Position numbers and translations under genes: made by a program. From Paraburkholderia tuberum STM678 (lineage in GTDB: Bacteria > Pseudomonadota > Gammaproteobacteria > Burkholderiales > Burkholderiaceae), in the NCBI RefSeq assembly GCF_902833905.1, contig NZ_CADFGP010000004.1, forward strand, positions 186,001 to 250,000: 64,000 nucleotides of DNA. Reading direction: 5' to 3'. Of this stretch, positions 18,334-27,341 are shown one piece after another. The notes below the pieces were generated by a model that saw nothing but the letters and a program-made list of their open reading frames with translations, ran no database searches and was not told the origin of the DNA. Position 1 is the first letter of the stretch. Each line of letters begins with the position of its first letter.

Positions 18334-19251
18334 ATGGCTGACATTCAAAACACCGTCCCCCAAGCGGTTACCCCGCCGAGCGGCCGCGGCATCGCGGCAC
18401 GCGAATTCTGGGCGAACTTCTCGCGCAACCGCGGTGCGGTCGGCGCGGGCATCATCGTGCTGGTGCTGGTCTTCATCGCGATCTTCGCGCCGCTGATCGC
18501 GCCGCACAGCCCGATCGAGCAATACCGGGACTCCGTGAAGATCCCGCCGGCGTGGCTCGACGGCGGCAACTGGAAGTTCATTCTCGGCACCGACGAAGCG
18601 GGCCGCGACATCCTTTCGCGTCTGATGTACGGCGCGCGACTGTCGTTCTGGATCGGTTTCGTCTCGGTGGTCCTCGCGCTGATTCCGGGCGTCGTGCTCG
18701 GCCTCGTCGCCGCGTTCTTCGAGAAATGGGCCGACACGCCGATCATGCGCATCATGGACGTGCTGCTCGCGCTGCCGTCGCTGCTGCTCGCGGTCGCAGT
18801 GGTCGCGATCATCGGTCCGGGTCTCGTCAACACGATGCTCGCGATCGCGATCGTCGCGCTGCCGGGCTATGTGCGTCTGACGCGCGCGTCCGCCCAGGGC
18901 GAGTTGCAGAAGGAGTATGTGACCGCTTCACGCGTCGCGGGTGCGAGCACGTTGCGGCTGATGTTCTCGCAGGTGCTGCCGAACTGCACCGCGCCGCTGA
19001 TCGTGCAGGCAACCCTTGGCTTTTCGTCGGCGATTCTCGATGCCGCCGCGCTCGGCTTCCTCGGCCTCGGCGTGCAGCCGCCGTCGGCGGAGTGGGGCGC
19101 GATGCTCGCGTCGGCGCGCGATTACATCGACAGCGCATGGTGGATCGTCACGATGCCCGGTCTGTCCATCCTGATCTCGGTGCTTGCGATCAACCTGCTC
19201 GGCGACGGGCTGCGTGACGCGCTCGACCCCAAACTGAAACGGATGGCCTGA
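18334..19251 (+). CDS. dppC: Peptide ABC transporter permease DppC
   Basis: This 305-residue partner of DppB has an N-terminal OppC-type segment ([35 protein letters not shown]). The [22 protein letters not shown] signature of DppC lies around residues 84-108, and an EAA loop follows ([22 protein letters not shown]). The C-terminal [24 protein letters not shown] block is also typical. Together with DppB it forms the channel. It is packed between dppB and dppD with gaps of 6 and 2 bases, consistent with a single transcript. Confidence 0.93.
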   Translation: MADIQNTVPQAVTPPSGRGIAAREFWANFSRNRGAVGAGIIVLVLVFIAIFAPLIAPHSPIEQYRDSVKIPPAWLDGGNWKFILGTDEAGRDILSRLMYGARLSFWIGFVSVVLALIPGVVLGLVAAFFEKWADTPIMRIMDVLLALPSLLLAVAVVAIIGPGLVNTMLAIAIVALPGYVRLTRASAQGELQKEYVTASRVAGASTLRLMFSQVLPNCTAPLIVQATLGFSSAILDAAALGFLGLGVQPPSAEWGAMLASARDYIDSAWWIVTMPGLSILISVLAINLLGDGLRDALDPKLKRMA

Positions 19252-19253
19252 CC

Positions 19254-20258
19254 ATGAGCAACTTACTGACCATCCGCAATCTCGCGGTCAACTTCGGTGG
19301 CCTGCCGGCGGTCGACCGCATCAATCTCGACGTTGCGGCCGGTGAAGTGGTCGGCGTGGTCGGCGAATCGGGCTCGGGCAAGAGCGTGACGATGATGGCG
19401 CTGATGGGCCTGATCGACGCGCCCGGCAAGGTCTCCGCCGACGAAATCACGTTCGACGGCAAGAACCTGCTGAAGGCTTCCGCGAGGGAACGCCGCAAGA
19501 TCATCGGCAAGGACATCGCGATGGTGTTCCAGGACGCGCTGACGAGCCTGAACCCGAGCTACACGGTCGGCTATCAGATCAAGGAAGTGCTGAAGCTGCA
19601 CGAGGGCCTGCGCGGCAGCGCGCTGGACAAACGCGCGCTCGAACTGCTCGATCAGGTCGGCATTCCGGACGCGAAGAACCGTATCGGCTCGTTTCCGCAT
19701 CAGATGTCGGGCGGCATGAACCAGCGCGTGATGATCGCGATGGCGATCGCCTGCAACCCGAAGCTGCTGATCGCCGATGAGCCGACCACCGCGCTCGACG
19801 TGACGATCCAGGCGCAGATCATGGAATTGCTGATGCGCCTGCAGAAGGAACGCGGCATGGCGCTCGTGCTGATTTCGCACGATCTGGCCGTGGTGTCCGA
19901 GGTCGCGCAGCGCGTCGCCGTGATGTATGCGGGCGAGGTGATCGAGACGAACAAGGTGCCGGACATCTTCGCCGCGCCTCATCATCCGTACACGGAAGCG
20001 CTGTTGGCCGCGATTCCCGAGCACAACGTCGGCGCGGTGCGGCTCGCGGCGCTGCCGGGCATGGTGCCGGGCCGCGACGACCGGCCCAAGGGGTGCCTGT
20101 TCGCGCCGCGCTGCAAGTACGTGGTCGACGACTGCATGAAGGCCCGCCCCGCGCTCGCGCCGCTGCCCGCGCACGCCGAGCTCACGCGCGTGCGTTGCAT
20201 CAAGCCGCTGAACCTCGAGAAGGACGCCAACGTTCACACGCAAGGAGGCGCCCGATGA
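19254..20258 (+). CDS. dppD: Peptide ABC transporter ATP-binding protein DppD
   Basis: This 334-residue ATPase has Walker A GESGSGKS near residue 39, a Q-loop ([12 protein letters not shown]), the signature [16 protein letters not shown], Walker [13 protein letters not shown], and the H-loop His in [11 protein letters not shown]. The C-terminal oligopeptide-transporter domain has clustered cysteines ([15 protein letters not shown]), characteristic of DppD/OppD and associated with an Fe-S cluster in some members. Its TGA overlaps the dppF ATG by four bases. Confidence 0.94.
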   Translation: MSNLLTIRNLAVNFGGLPAVDRINLDVAAGEVVGVVGESGSGKSVTMMALMGLIDAPGKVSADEITFDGKNLLKASARERRKIIGKDIAMVFQDALTSLNPSYTVGYQIKEVLKLHEGLRGSALDKRALELLDQVGIPDAKNRIGSFPHQMSGGMNQRVMIAMAIACNPKLLIADEPTTALDVTIQAQIMELLMRLQKERGMALVLISHDLAVVSEVAQRVAVMYAGEVIETNKVPDIFAAPHHPYTEALLAAIPEHNVGAVRLAALPGMVPGRDDRPKGCLFAPRCKYVVDDCMKARPALAPLPAHAELTRVRCIKPLNLEKDANVHTQGGAR

Positions 20259-21274
20259 GCGCAGTACCCGAAACCCGTCGCCAGTCGGATCGTACTGGCG
20301 ATCACGTGCTCGTCGCCGACCAGCTCGCGCGCTACTACACGGTCAAGCGCGGCATGTTCGCGCACGGCACGGTGAAGGCGCTGAACGGCGTGTCGTTCGC
20401 GCTCGACCGCGGCAAGACGCTGGCGGTAGTCGGCGAGTCCGGCTGCGGCAAGTCGACGCTCGCGCGTCAGCTGACGATGATCGAAACGCCGAGCGCGGGC
20501 CGCCTGCTGATCGACGGCGAGGACGTGGCCGGCGCGAATCACGAGAAGATCGCGGCGCTCAGGCGCCGCGTGCAGATGGTGTTCCAGAACCCGTTTGCGT
20601 CGCTCAATCCGCGCAAGACCGTCGAGCAGACGCTCGGCGAACCGCTCGCGATCAACACGCAGATGAGCGCGACCGAGCGCGCCGAGCGCATCGCGCAGAT
20701 GATGCGCACGGTCGGCCTGCGGCCCGAGCACGCGAAGCGCTATCCGCACATGTTCTCCGGCGGCCAGCGTCAGCGTGTCGCGATCGCGCGCGCGATGATC
20801 CTCGATCCGCAGATCGTGGTCGCCGACGAACCGGTCTCGGCGCTCGACGTCTCGATCCAGGCGCAGATCCTGAACCTGTTCATGGACCTGCAGGACGAGT
20901 TCAAGACGAGCTACGTGTTCATCTCGCACAACCTGTCAGTGGTCGAGCATATCGCCGACGACGTGATGGTCATGTACTTCGGCGGCGTCGCTGAACTCGG
21001 CGACAAGCAGCGCATCTTCTCGAAGCCGCGCCATCCGTACACGCGCGCGCTGATGTCGGCGACCCCGTCGATCTTCGAGGCCGACCGCACGATCAAGATC
21101 AAGCTGCAAGGCGAAATGCCGTCGCCGCTGAATCCGCCGTCGGGCTGCACGTTCCATCAGCGCTGCCCGTACGTGATCGACCGCTGCCGCAGCGAGGAGC
21201 CGAAGCTGCGAGAAGTGGATGGCCGCCTGGTCTCCTGTCACCGCGCTGAAGAGGTGGGGGACGTGGATGCCTGA
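20255..21274 (+). CDS. dppF: Peptide ABC transporter ATP-binding protein DppF
   Basis: This 339-residue second ATPase of the peptide importer has Walker A GESGCGKS, a Q-loop ([16 protein letters not shown]), the signature [16 protein letters not shown], Walker [13 protein letters not shown], and the H-loop in [18 protein letters not shown]. The C-terminal Cys pattern ([15 protein letters not shown]) matches the DppF/OppF domain. The start is ATG 20255 after CAAGGAGGCGCCCG. The last eight bases overlap the next gene, so translation of the TraB/GumN protein may be coupled to it. Confidence 0.94.
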   Translation: MSAVPETRRQSDRTGDHVLVADQLARYYTVKRGMFAHGTVKALNGVSFALDRGKTLAVVGESGCGKSTLARQLTMIETPSAGRLLIDGEDVAGANHEKIAALRRRVQMVFQNPFASLNPRKTVEQTLGEPLAINTQMSATERAERIAQMMRTVGLRPEHAKRYPHMFSGGQRQRVAIARAMILDPQIVVADEPVSALDVSIQAQILNLFMDLQDEFKTSYVFISHNLSVVEHIADDVMVMYFGGVAELGDKQRIFSKPRHPYTRALMSATPSIFEADRTIKIKLQGEMPSPLNPPSGCTFHQRCPYVIDRCRSEEPKLREVDGRLVSCHRAEEVGDVDA

Positions 21275-22517
21275 TGTGGTGGCGGCGCGTCGTCTTGCGC
21301 GCCGCTTGTGTGAGGGCGGCTGGATAGCCGCCTTCGCGCGGCGCCGCGGGGCGCGTGCGCTGGGAGGCGCCGCGCCCTGCGGCGCATTTGCTGGAAGGTT
21401 CGCCGGCAAGTTTTTTCGCACGTTTCTCTGCGCGTTTGTTCATGCGCTCGCGCGCGCCTTTTTCTCCGTATTTCTTCCCGCGTCGCTGTCCGCTTTATTT
21501 CGCGTAGGCTGCGCGCTGTCGGTCGGCGCGGCCGTACCCTGCATCGCTCACGCGGCCGGCGCGGCGGCCAAGGCGCCAGCCCAGGCGGCCCGTCCTGCCG
21601 TCACGGCGCCAAGACCGCCACCGCCGTCAATTGCGCCGCCCCCGGTCCCCGGCACCACGGCGAGCGGCCCGGTGCGCCAGCAACCGGCGCGCATGCCGTT
21701 CTATGTCGCGACGCGCGGCAGTACGACGATCTACGTGCTCGGCACGCTGCACGTCGGCGATCCCGCCGACTATCCGGCGGGGCAGCCGTTCCGCGCGCCG
21801 ATCCTCGCGGCGCTCGCCGCGTCGCCGACGCTCGCGCTCGAACTGTCGCCCGACGAACTGCTGGTGTCGCAGGACGACGTGTCGAAGTACGGCGTATGCA
21901 AGCACGACTGCCTGCCGGGTCTGCTGCCCGAGCCGCTGTGGCACAAGCTCGCGTTGCGGCTGCGCGGCAACCCGGCCGCGCTCGATGCGATCAAAAAGAT
22001 GCGGCCGTGGCTCGCGTCGCTGGTGGTCGAGACCTACGACTCGCTGTCTGCGGGTCTGCAAACGGAATACGGCACCGAAGCGCAATTGCAGAACGTCTAT
22101 CTGAAGACGCGCGGCAAGATCGTCGGACTCGAAACGCTCGCGCAACAGATGCGCGCGTTCACCGGACTGTCGGCCGCGCAGCAGCGGGAGATGCTCGCGC
22201 AGGATCTGGTGCAGACGCCCGCGCAGAACGTCGAGGACGTGCGCACGCTGCACCGGCTGTGGCGGGTCGGCGATGCCGATGCGATCGCCGCGTGGCAGGC
22301 TGCCAAATCGGAGAAGCTCGCGCGCGACCTGCGCGTCTCCAATTCGATCGACAACCGGATCGTCTACGAGCGCAATCGCCGCTTCGTCGCGAGAATGTTG
22401 CAGATCGCCGCGCCGAACAAGCCGCTGTTCGTCGCGATCGGCGCGCTGCATCTGGGTGGGCCGAAGGGCGTGCTGCAGTTGTTGCGGCAGCACGGCTTCG
22501 TGGTTGAGGCGGGTTGA
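21267..22517 (+). CDS. TraB/GumN family protein
   Basis: This 416-residue protein belongs to the TraB/GumN (PrgY/Tiki-like) family, putative metal-dependent proteases or peptide-binding proteins acting outside the cytoplasm. The N terminus (about 1-110) is long, basic and contains a hydrophobic stretch with a probable cleavage point (CIAHAAGAA), followed by a Pro/Ala-rich linker. The domain itself starts around MPFYVATRGSTTIYVLGTLHVG, the first catalytic-type GTLHVG motif. It continues with LALELSPDELL and ends with LFVAIGALHLGGPKGVLQLL, the second GALHLGG motif carrying the other conserved His. ATG 21267 overlaps dppF by eight bases. Position behind a peptide importer fits a peptide-related role, but this is inference. 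Confidence 0.82.
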   Translation: MPDVVAARRLARRLCEGGWIAAFARRRGARALGGAAPCGAFAGRFAGKFFRTFLCAFVHALARAFFSVFLPASLSALFRVGCALSVGAAVPCIAHAAGAAAKAPAQAARPAVTAPRPPPPSIAPPPVPGTTASGPVRQQPARMPFYVATRGSTTIYVLGTLHVGDPADYPAGQPFRAPILAALAASPTLALELSPDELLVSQDDVSKYGVCKHDCLPGLLPEPLWHKLALRLRGNPAALDAIKKMRPWLASLVVETYDSLSAGLQTEYGTEAQLQNVYLKTRGKIVGLETLAQQMRAFTGLSAAQQREMLAQDLVQTPAQNVEDVRTLHRLWRVGDADAIAAWQAAKSEKLARDLRVSNSIDNRIVYERNRRFVARMLQIAAPNKPLFVAIGALHLGGPKGVLQLLRQHGFVVEAG

Positions 22518-22733
22518 GCCGGTTCGAGACTGCGGCCGTAGCGGCGGGATCGATCAGAAGGCAACTGCAGACCACCGTATAGCGCGATCGCCGTGCTGAG
22601 CCAGGCCATCGCGATCAGCGCCGTGAATCTCTGGCGCATTTCTCGGAGGCGTCCGAGTCGTTTTGCATCCTGTGCCTGTTAGCTTCGTCAGAACTTTTTT
22701 TTCGCAAGCGACTAACAGGAAGGAGATCCAAGG

Positions 22734-23210
22734 ATGGAACAGGACATCTTTATCAAGATCGATGGTATCGATGGCGAATCGCAGGACGCGGCTCATCTCA
22801 ACGAGATCGATGTAATCGGATGGCGCTGGCAAGTTACACAACCGACCGGGATGCTCGCCGGTTCAAGCCGACATGTCCCAACAGCCACTGTTTCCGACCT
22901 TGAATTTACTCATTTGATGGACCGTGCCAGTCCGAATCTGGCGAAATACTGCTTCTCCGGAGAGCATATCTCCGAAGCGAAACTTACGGTGCGAAGGGCC
23001 GGCGGCGTTCCTCACGAGTACGCAAGAATCACGATGTACGACGTGATTGTCTCGTACGTTGAACCGATTGGAGGCGGTCATTGCTGCCACGAACAGGTGC
23101 GTCTGTCGTTTGCACGGATGAGGCACGAATACATATTGCAGAACAATCAGGGTAGAAGCGGGGGCACGGTGACTGCCCTCATAGACATCCGGGCAAACAG
23201 GCAGGGTTAA
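22734..23210 (+). CDS. hcp: Hcp-family type VI secretion tube/effector-carrier protein (orphan)
   Basis: This 158-residue protein is an Hcp, the ring-forming protein of the type VI secretion tube that also carries small effectors in its lumen. Family blocks are IFIKIDGIDGESQDAAH at the start, DLEFTHLMDRASPNLAKYCFSG (about 62-83), EAKLTVRRAGG, EYARITMYDVIVSYVEPIGG and EQVRLSFARMRHEY. AGGAAGGAG precedes the ATG. No tss genes are in the window, so this is an orphan Hcp. It is followed 4 bases later by a Tlde1-type effector gene. The segment uses A/T-richer codons than its neighbours, suggesting separate acquisition. Confidence 0.92.
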   Translation: MEQDIFIKIDGIDGESQDAAHLNEIDVIGWRWQVTQPTGMLAGSSRHVPTATVSDLEFTHLMDRASPNLAKYCFSGEHISEAKLTVRRAGGVPHEYARITMYDVIVSYVEPIGGGHCCHEQVRLSFARMRHEYILQNNQGRSGGTVTALIDIRANRQG

Positions 23211-23214
23211 TCAA

Positions 23215-23697
23215 ATGCCTGTGTCTTGCACTTTCACATTGAATCGACGCCCCATGTCGCGATTGCTTTGTTCCGGTTTTGGTAGCGTTCCCGCATTTTC
23301 GGGTAAGGGGCGATATATCGATGACCCAGATTCCACGAAAGTGGTAAGCGCTGGCGCTATTCCCGCGGGCGAGTATTACATCGTCGATAGGGAAAGCGGG
23401 GGACATTTCGGTTGGCTCTGGGATTCTGCCAAGGACCTATTGGTGGACACGCACCGCGCGGAATGGTTTGCTCTTTACCACATCGACCAACACATTGATG
23501 ATTGGATGTTCGTGGACGGTGTGCGACGCGGTAGCTTTCGATTGCACCCGGTAGGACGATCCGGAGAAAGCGACGGTTGTATTACGCTTTCGTCCCGCGA
23601 ACAATTCAAGGCACTGCGGTCATACCTGAAAGCACAGCCGCCCGCGTTCATTCCCGGAACGATGACCCGATACTACGGCACGATCAACGTGAAATGA
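23215..23697 (+). CDS. DUF2778/Tlde1-type putative type VI effector (L,D-transpeptidase-like)
   Basis: This 160-residue protein matches the DUF2778 (Tlde1) family, whose Salmonella member is a type VI secreted effector acting on peptidoglycan tetrapeptides as an L,D-carboxypeptidase/transpeptidase. Visible marks are FSGKGRYIDDPDSTKV (28-43), GAIPAGEYYIVDR (47-59) and the catalytic block RLHPVGRSGESDGCITL with His111, Ser119, Gly121 and Cys122. No signal peptide is seen, as expected for cargo loaded in the cytoplasm into Hcp. The gene starts 4 bases after hcp and its stop overlaps the next ATG, giving a carrier-effector-immunity order. Activity and secretion are inferred. Confidence 0.85.
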   Translation: MPVSCTFTLNRRPMSRLLCSGFGSVPAFSGKGRYIDDPDSTKVVSAGAIPAGEYYIVDRESGGHFGWLWDSAKDLLVDTHRAEWFALYHIDQHIDDWMFVDGVRRGSFRLHPVGRSGESDGCITLSSREQFKALRSYLKAQPPAFIPGTMTRYYGTINVK

Positions 23698-23972
23698 AAA
23701 AGGCGCTGATTTGTATTGCGCTCGCACTGGCGCTGACGCTTCCCATCGCAGTGGGAATTGCCCGCATGCCGGGTATTGATGAATGGTTTGCGAGCGGCGC
23801 GGGCTCTGAGTTTTTTGCGCCGCTTTTCAAAGTGCTGGATTCGGTTGGCGGAGAAAACAACACGGACATCATCGTCGCAACGTTGCTCGTTGTCAGTTTT
23901 CTGGTCTCGTTGATATTGGCCGTCGCTCTATTAGCGATCGTTAGTCATTTGCGTCGGCCCCGCCACCGTTGA
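23694..23972 (+). CDS. Small two-helix membrane protein, putative immunity protein for the Tlde1-type effector
   Basis: This 92-residue protein has a hydrophobic N-terminal helix (about 3-24, ALICIALALALTLPIAVGIA) and a second helix (about 59-84, IIVATLLVVSFLVSLILAVALLAI). They are separated by a loop of about 35 residues, and the protein ends in a basic tail (HLRRPRHR), so the loop would face the periplasm. It overlaps the effector gene by four bases (ATGA). An effector that cuts peptidoglycan in the periplasm needs an immunity protein there, so this is the natural candidate. No family is recognised by eye and the role is inferred from position and topology. Confidence 0.6.
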   Translation: MKKALICIALALALTLPIAVGIARMPGIDEWFASGAGSEFFAPLFKVLDSVGGENNTDIIVATLLVVSFLVSLILAVALLAIVSHLRRPRHR

Positions 23973-24091
23973 TTGGACAGCAGCAGCTTTCGGACGACGA
24001 GATACTGCGTCAGATGGCCAGCACCTCGTCGATATGAAAGGAACCGCCGCATCGGATCGGCGTGCGGTGTGATCGACGGTGATGCGAACGC

Positions 24092-24844
24092 TCAGACGCG
24101 CGCGGCGGCCGCCGCATGCACTTCGATGCCGGCGTCGGCGAGCGCGCCGCGAATGCGTCGCGCGAACGCCAGCGCATGCGGGCCGTCGCCGTGCAGGCAG
24201 ATGGTCTGCGCGTTCAACGGCACCCACTGTCCGTCGACGGCTTTCACGCGATGCTCGCGGATCATCGCGAGCGTGCGCGCGAGCACTTCGTCCTCGTCGT
24301 CGAGCAGCGCGCCCGGCTCCTTGCGCGGCACGAGCGAGCCGTCCGCGCGATAGCCGCGGTCGGCGAACACTTCCTCGATCGCGGTCAGGCCCGCGTTGCG
24401 CGCGGCGCTCACGAGCCCGCTGTTGGCGAGCGCGAACACCGCCACGGACGGATCGAAATCGTGCACGGCGGAGACGATCGCGTCAGCGATCTTCGCCTCG
24501 CGCGCGGCCTGGTTGTACAGTGCGCCGTGCGGCTTTACGTGCGCGATGCGCCCGCCCTCGGCCTGCGCGATCGCCGACAGCGCGCCGAGCTGATACAGCA
24601 CGCCCGCATAGATCTCGCCCGCCGGCAGATCCATTTCCTTGCGGCCGAAATTCTCGGGATCGTTGAAGCTCGGATGCGCGCCGATCGACACGCCTTTCTG
24701 CACGGCCCAGCGCACGCAGTCGCGCATCGCGTTGGGGCTGCCCGCATGCCAGCCGCATGCGATGTTGGCCGAGCTCACGAGGTCGAGCAGCGCCTCGTCG
24801 GAGCCGCAGCCTTCGCCGAGATCGGCGTTCAGATCGATTTCCAT
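24092..24844 (-). CDS. pxpA: 5-oxoprolinase subunit A (LamB/YcsF family)
   Basis: This 250-residue LamB/YcsF protein is subunit A of the bacterial PxpABC 5-oxoprolinase, which opens pyroglutamate to glutamate with ATP. It opens with the family signature [60 protein letters not shown] and the [14 protein letters not shown] motif near the C terminus follow. ATG 24844 is used; the upstream extension is not conserved. It is the last gene of the leftward operon pxpB-pxpC-pxpA, 20 bases after pxpC. Confidence 0.95.
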   Translation of the reverse strand: MEIDLNADLGEGCGSDEALLDLVSSANIACGWHAGSPNAMRDCVRWAVQKGVSIGAHPSFNDPENFGRKEMDLPAGEIYAGVLYQLGALSAIAQAEGGRIAHVKPHGALYNQAAREAKIADAIVSAVHDFDPSVAVFALANSGLVSAARNAGLTAIEEVFADRGYRADGSLVPRKEPGALLDDEDEVLARTLAMIREHRVKAVDGQWVPLNAQTICLHGDGPHALAFARRIRGALADAGIEVHAAAAARV

Positions 24845-24864
24845 GGGGATTCCTTTACTTAGTG

Positions 24865-25917
24865 TCACAGCGCCGCGAGCGCCACCCGGCGCGCGCAACG
24901 CTCTTCATGCATCGCGATCGCGGCATCGATCTGCCGCAGATACGTGCGTTCTTCCAGCAAAGCCTGGCGCGCTTCGTAGGGCGTCGTCGGGATGAAACGG
25001 ACAGCACCGTTCAGGCGCACCTGCGCGAGCTTCCACAGATCGGCCTGAATCACCGCGCCGATCTTCGGATAGCCGCCGGTGGTCTGCGCGTCGCTCATCA
25101 GCACGATCGGCTGACCGTTCGGGGGCACCTGGATCGTGCCGGGCAGTACCGCGTGGGACAGCAGGTCAGTCTTGTGCGTGCGCTTCAGCTCGGTGCCGGC
25201 AAGGCGATAGCCCATGCGGTTGCTGTTCGGCGTCACGAGCCACTCGTCGGACCAGAACGACTGCTGTGCATCCGCGGTGAAGCTGTCGTATTCGGGGCCG
25301 CGCAGCACGCGGATCGGTATGGCCCACGGCACGCCCGACGGATGACGACCGCGCCGCAGCGGCTCGTTGACCAGCACGAACTTGCACCAGGCGGGCGCCT
25401 TCACGCCGAACTCGGGCGCCTCGGGCGTGAAGCCGAGGTGGCCGCGCTGCTGCGGCGCGCCGACCGGCAGACGGTCGCCGTCGTTGAGCGCGCGGCCGCC
25501 GAGTCCGCCGAAATGGCCGGCAAGGTCGGTGCTGCGCGAGCCGAGCATCGGCAGCACGTCGATGCCGCCCGCCACGCAGACATAGCCGCGCATGCCGCGC
25601 TTCGCCGCGTGCAGCACGAGCTCCTGGCCGGCCTGCACGGGCAGACTCCAAAACGAATAGACGGGTTTGCCGTCGAGCGTCGCGCCGAACTCGGTGCCGG
25701 TGATCGCGACGCGCGTCGCGCGCAAAAAGCGCAGCGCGGTCGGGCCGAAGGTGATTTCGAGGCCGGCCGCGTCGGGGCGGTTGCCGACCAGCCGGTTGCC
25801 GACTTCGAGCGACAGCCGGTCGAGCGCCCCCCCCATCGCGACGCCGAGATGCCGATAGCCGTGGCGGCCGAGGTCCTGAATCGTGGTCTGGAGACCCGCG
25901 CGGATCACGTCGATCAT
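24865..25917 (-). CDS. pxpC: 5-oxoprolinase subunit C (biotin-dependent carboxyltransferase-like)
   Basis: This 350-residue protein is the KipA/allophanate hydrolase subunit-2-like component of the 5-oxoprolinase. Its start, [32 protein letters not shown], is the family hallmark. Other blocks are [21 protein letters not shown], a conserved [24 protein letters not shown], and the C-terminal [23 protein letters not shown] 25917 overlaps the end of pxpB by four bases, so both are translated together. Confidence 0.94.
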   Translation of the reverse strand: MIDVIRAGLQTTIQDLGRHGYRHLGVAMGGALDRLSLEVGNRLVGNRPDAAGLEITFGPTALRFLRATRVAITGTEFGATLDGKPVYSFWSLPVQAGQELVLHAAKRGMRGYVCVAGGIDVLPMLGSRSTDLAGHFGGLGGRALNDGDRLPVGAPQQRGHLGFTPEAPEFGVKAPAWCKFVLVNEPLRRGRHPSGVPWAIPIRVLRGPEYDSFTADAQQSFWSDEWLVTPNSNRMGYRLAGTELKRTHKTDLLSHAVLPGTIQVPPNGQPIVLMSDAQTTGGYPKIGAVIQADLWKLAQVRLNGAVRFIPTTPYEARQALLEERTYLRQIDAAIAMHEERCARRVALAAL

Positions 25918-26567
25918 GCGTGCATCCCCGCGATCGTGAAGCGCACCCGGTCGCCGGGCTGCAGCAGCGTGGGCGGACGGCGCGCCGGATCGAACAGCGG
26001 CACCTCGGTGCGGCCGATCAACTGCCAGCCGCCCGGCGACACCGCCGGATAGATGCCAGTCTGCTCCCCGCCGATGCCGACCGAGCCCGCCGGCACCTCG
26101 AGCCGCGGCGACGCGCGGCGCGGCGTGTGCAGCGCGGTGTCGAGCCCACCCATATAGGCGAAGCCGGGCTGGAAGCCGAGAAAGAACACCACGTAGACGC
26201 CGCCCGCATGACGTTCGACGACCTCGCGCGCGCTCAAGCCCGTATGTTCGGCGACCGCCTGCAGATCGGGGCCGAATGCGCCGCCGTACTGCACTGCAAT
26301 CTCGACGTCGCGCCCGGGCGCGACGGCTTTGGCCGCTGCGTTCCAGGCCGTCAGCAACTGCTCGGCGAGCGCGTCGGCGTCGGTCGAGAGCGGGTCGAAC
26401 ACGAGCGTCAGATTGTTCATGCCGGGCACGACTTCGAGCACCTGCGGCCAGTCGCGCGCGGCTTCGGCCGCAGCCCACACGCGCTGCTGGCACTCCAGCG
26501 TGGCGGGCGGCGGCGCTTCGCAGACGAGCGCGGCATCGCCGAGGGGAAAAATTCGTGGTTGGCTCAT
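25914..26567 (-). CDS. pxpB: 5-oxoprolinase subunit B (KipI-like)
   Basis: This 217-residue protein is the KipI/allophanate hydrolase subunit-1-like component, first gene of the leftward operon. It starts PRIFPLGDAALVCE and carries the diagnostic FFLGFQPGFAYMGGLD (about 134-150), RLEVPAGSVGIGGEQTGIYP and PGGWQLIGRTEVPLFDP blocks. The ATG at 26567 is chosen because the preceding 59 residues of the open frame do not look like this family. The gene is divergent from a MarR-like regulator, with AT-rich palindromes between them. Confidence 0.94.
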   Translation of the reverse strand: MSQPRIFPLGDAALVCEAPPPATLECQQRVWAAAEAARDWPQVLEVVPGMNNLTLVFDPLSTDADALAEQLLTAWNAAAKAVAPGRDVEIAVQYGGAFGPDLQAVAEHTGLSAREVVERHAGGVYVVFFLGFQPGFAYMGGLDTALHTPRRASPRLEVPAGSVGIGGEQTGIYPAVSPGGWQLIGRTEVPLFDPARRPPTLLQPGDRVRFTIAGMHA

Positions 26568-26660
26568 GACTGGGCGGCCCGGATCGAGTCGGAGGATGAG
26601 GCGGACAGCGCGGTGCGTTGGCGCATGCCCGGCACGGAGTCGGCGACGTTTGGAGCGTAC

Positions 26661-26697
26661 ATTATCAATAAAATATTGACGATTTACCAATAAGCGT
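26661..26697. promoter_or_regulatory. AT-rich operator/promoter between pxpB and its divergent regulator
   Basis: A local AT-rich patch holds two overlapping inverted repeats. TCAATA (26665-26670) with TATTGA (26674-26679) has a 3-base centre, and TATTG (26674-26678) with CAATA (26688-26692) has a 9-base centre. It stands between two divergent starts in otherwise GC-rich DNA, so it is a likely binding site for the MarR-like protein and may also contain the leftward -10. Confidence 0.55.
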
Positions 26698-26777
26698 TTT
26701 TGCCAGGCTCGTCGGCGGCGGGCATCGTCGTACACTTGCGACACTTTTCCAGCCCATTTTCGTCACGGGACCCTCGT

Positions 26778-27290
26778 ATGACGCGTCATCCCACCAAGAT
26801 CGTTTCGTCGGAACATCTCGTCTCCGAGAGCAGCGCGGAACTCTCGGAACTCGAATACGCGCTGATCATGGCGGGCAATGCGTTCAACCGCTGGATGGTG
26901 CGCTGCATGTCGGCGGCGGGCGACAAGGACATGACCGCGATCGAAGTGTCGCTGCTGCACCACGTGAGCCATCGCGAACGCCGCAAGAAGCTCGCGGACA
27001 TCTGCTTCGTGCTGAACATCGAGGACACGCACGTCGCGACGTACGCGTTGAAAAAGCTCGTAGCTAGAGGGTACGTAAAAAGCGAAAAGACCGGCAAGGA
27101 AGTGTTCTTTTCCGCAACCGACGCGGGCCGCGAACTATGCCTGAAGTATCGCGAGGTGCGCGAAAACTGCCTGATCTCGACGCTCAAGGAAAGCGGCCTG
27201 ACCAACCAGCAGATCGGCGAGGCCGCGCAGTTGATGCGCAATGCGTCGGGCCTGTACGACACGGCGGCGCGCGCGGCGGCTTCGCTGTAA
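26778..27290 (+). CDS. MarR-like winged-helix regulator of the pxp operon
   Basis: This 170-residue protein has a MarR-type winged helix. Helices cover LEYALIMAGNAFNRWMVRCM, the HTH runs from about 55 to 90 (AIEVSLLHHVSHRERRKKLADICF, then EDTHVATYALKKLVARGYV), and the wing contains VKSEKTGKEVFFSATDAG near 95-112. It is divergent from pxpBCA and separated by a palindromic AT-rich patch, so it probably controls pyroglutamate use. ATG 26778 is the only sensible start. The ligand is unknown. Confidence 0.85.
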   Translation: MTRHPTKIVSSEHLVSESSAELSELEYALIMAGNAFNRWMVRCMSAAGDKDMTAIEVSLLHHVSHRERRKKLADICFVLNIEDTHVATYALKKLVARGYVKSEKTGKEVFFSATDAGRELCLKYREVRENCLISTLKESGLTNQQIGEAAQLMRNASGLYDTAARAAASL

Positions 27291-27341
27291 CGACGAAACA
27301 CCGCGCAAGCGCCGGCGCGTCACACGCCGCGCATCGCGCGT

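Noticed and set aside
22734..23972. A complete type VI secretion cluster
   Set aside because: Only hcp, effector and putative immunity genes are present; no tss, vgrG, PAAR or clpV genes were found in the window.
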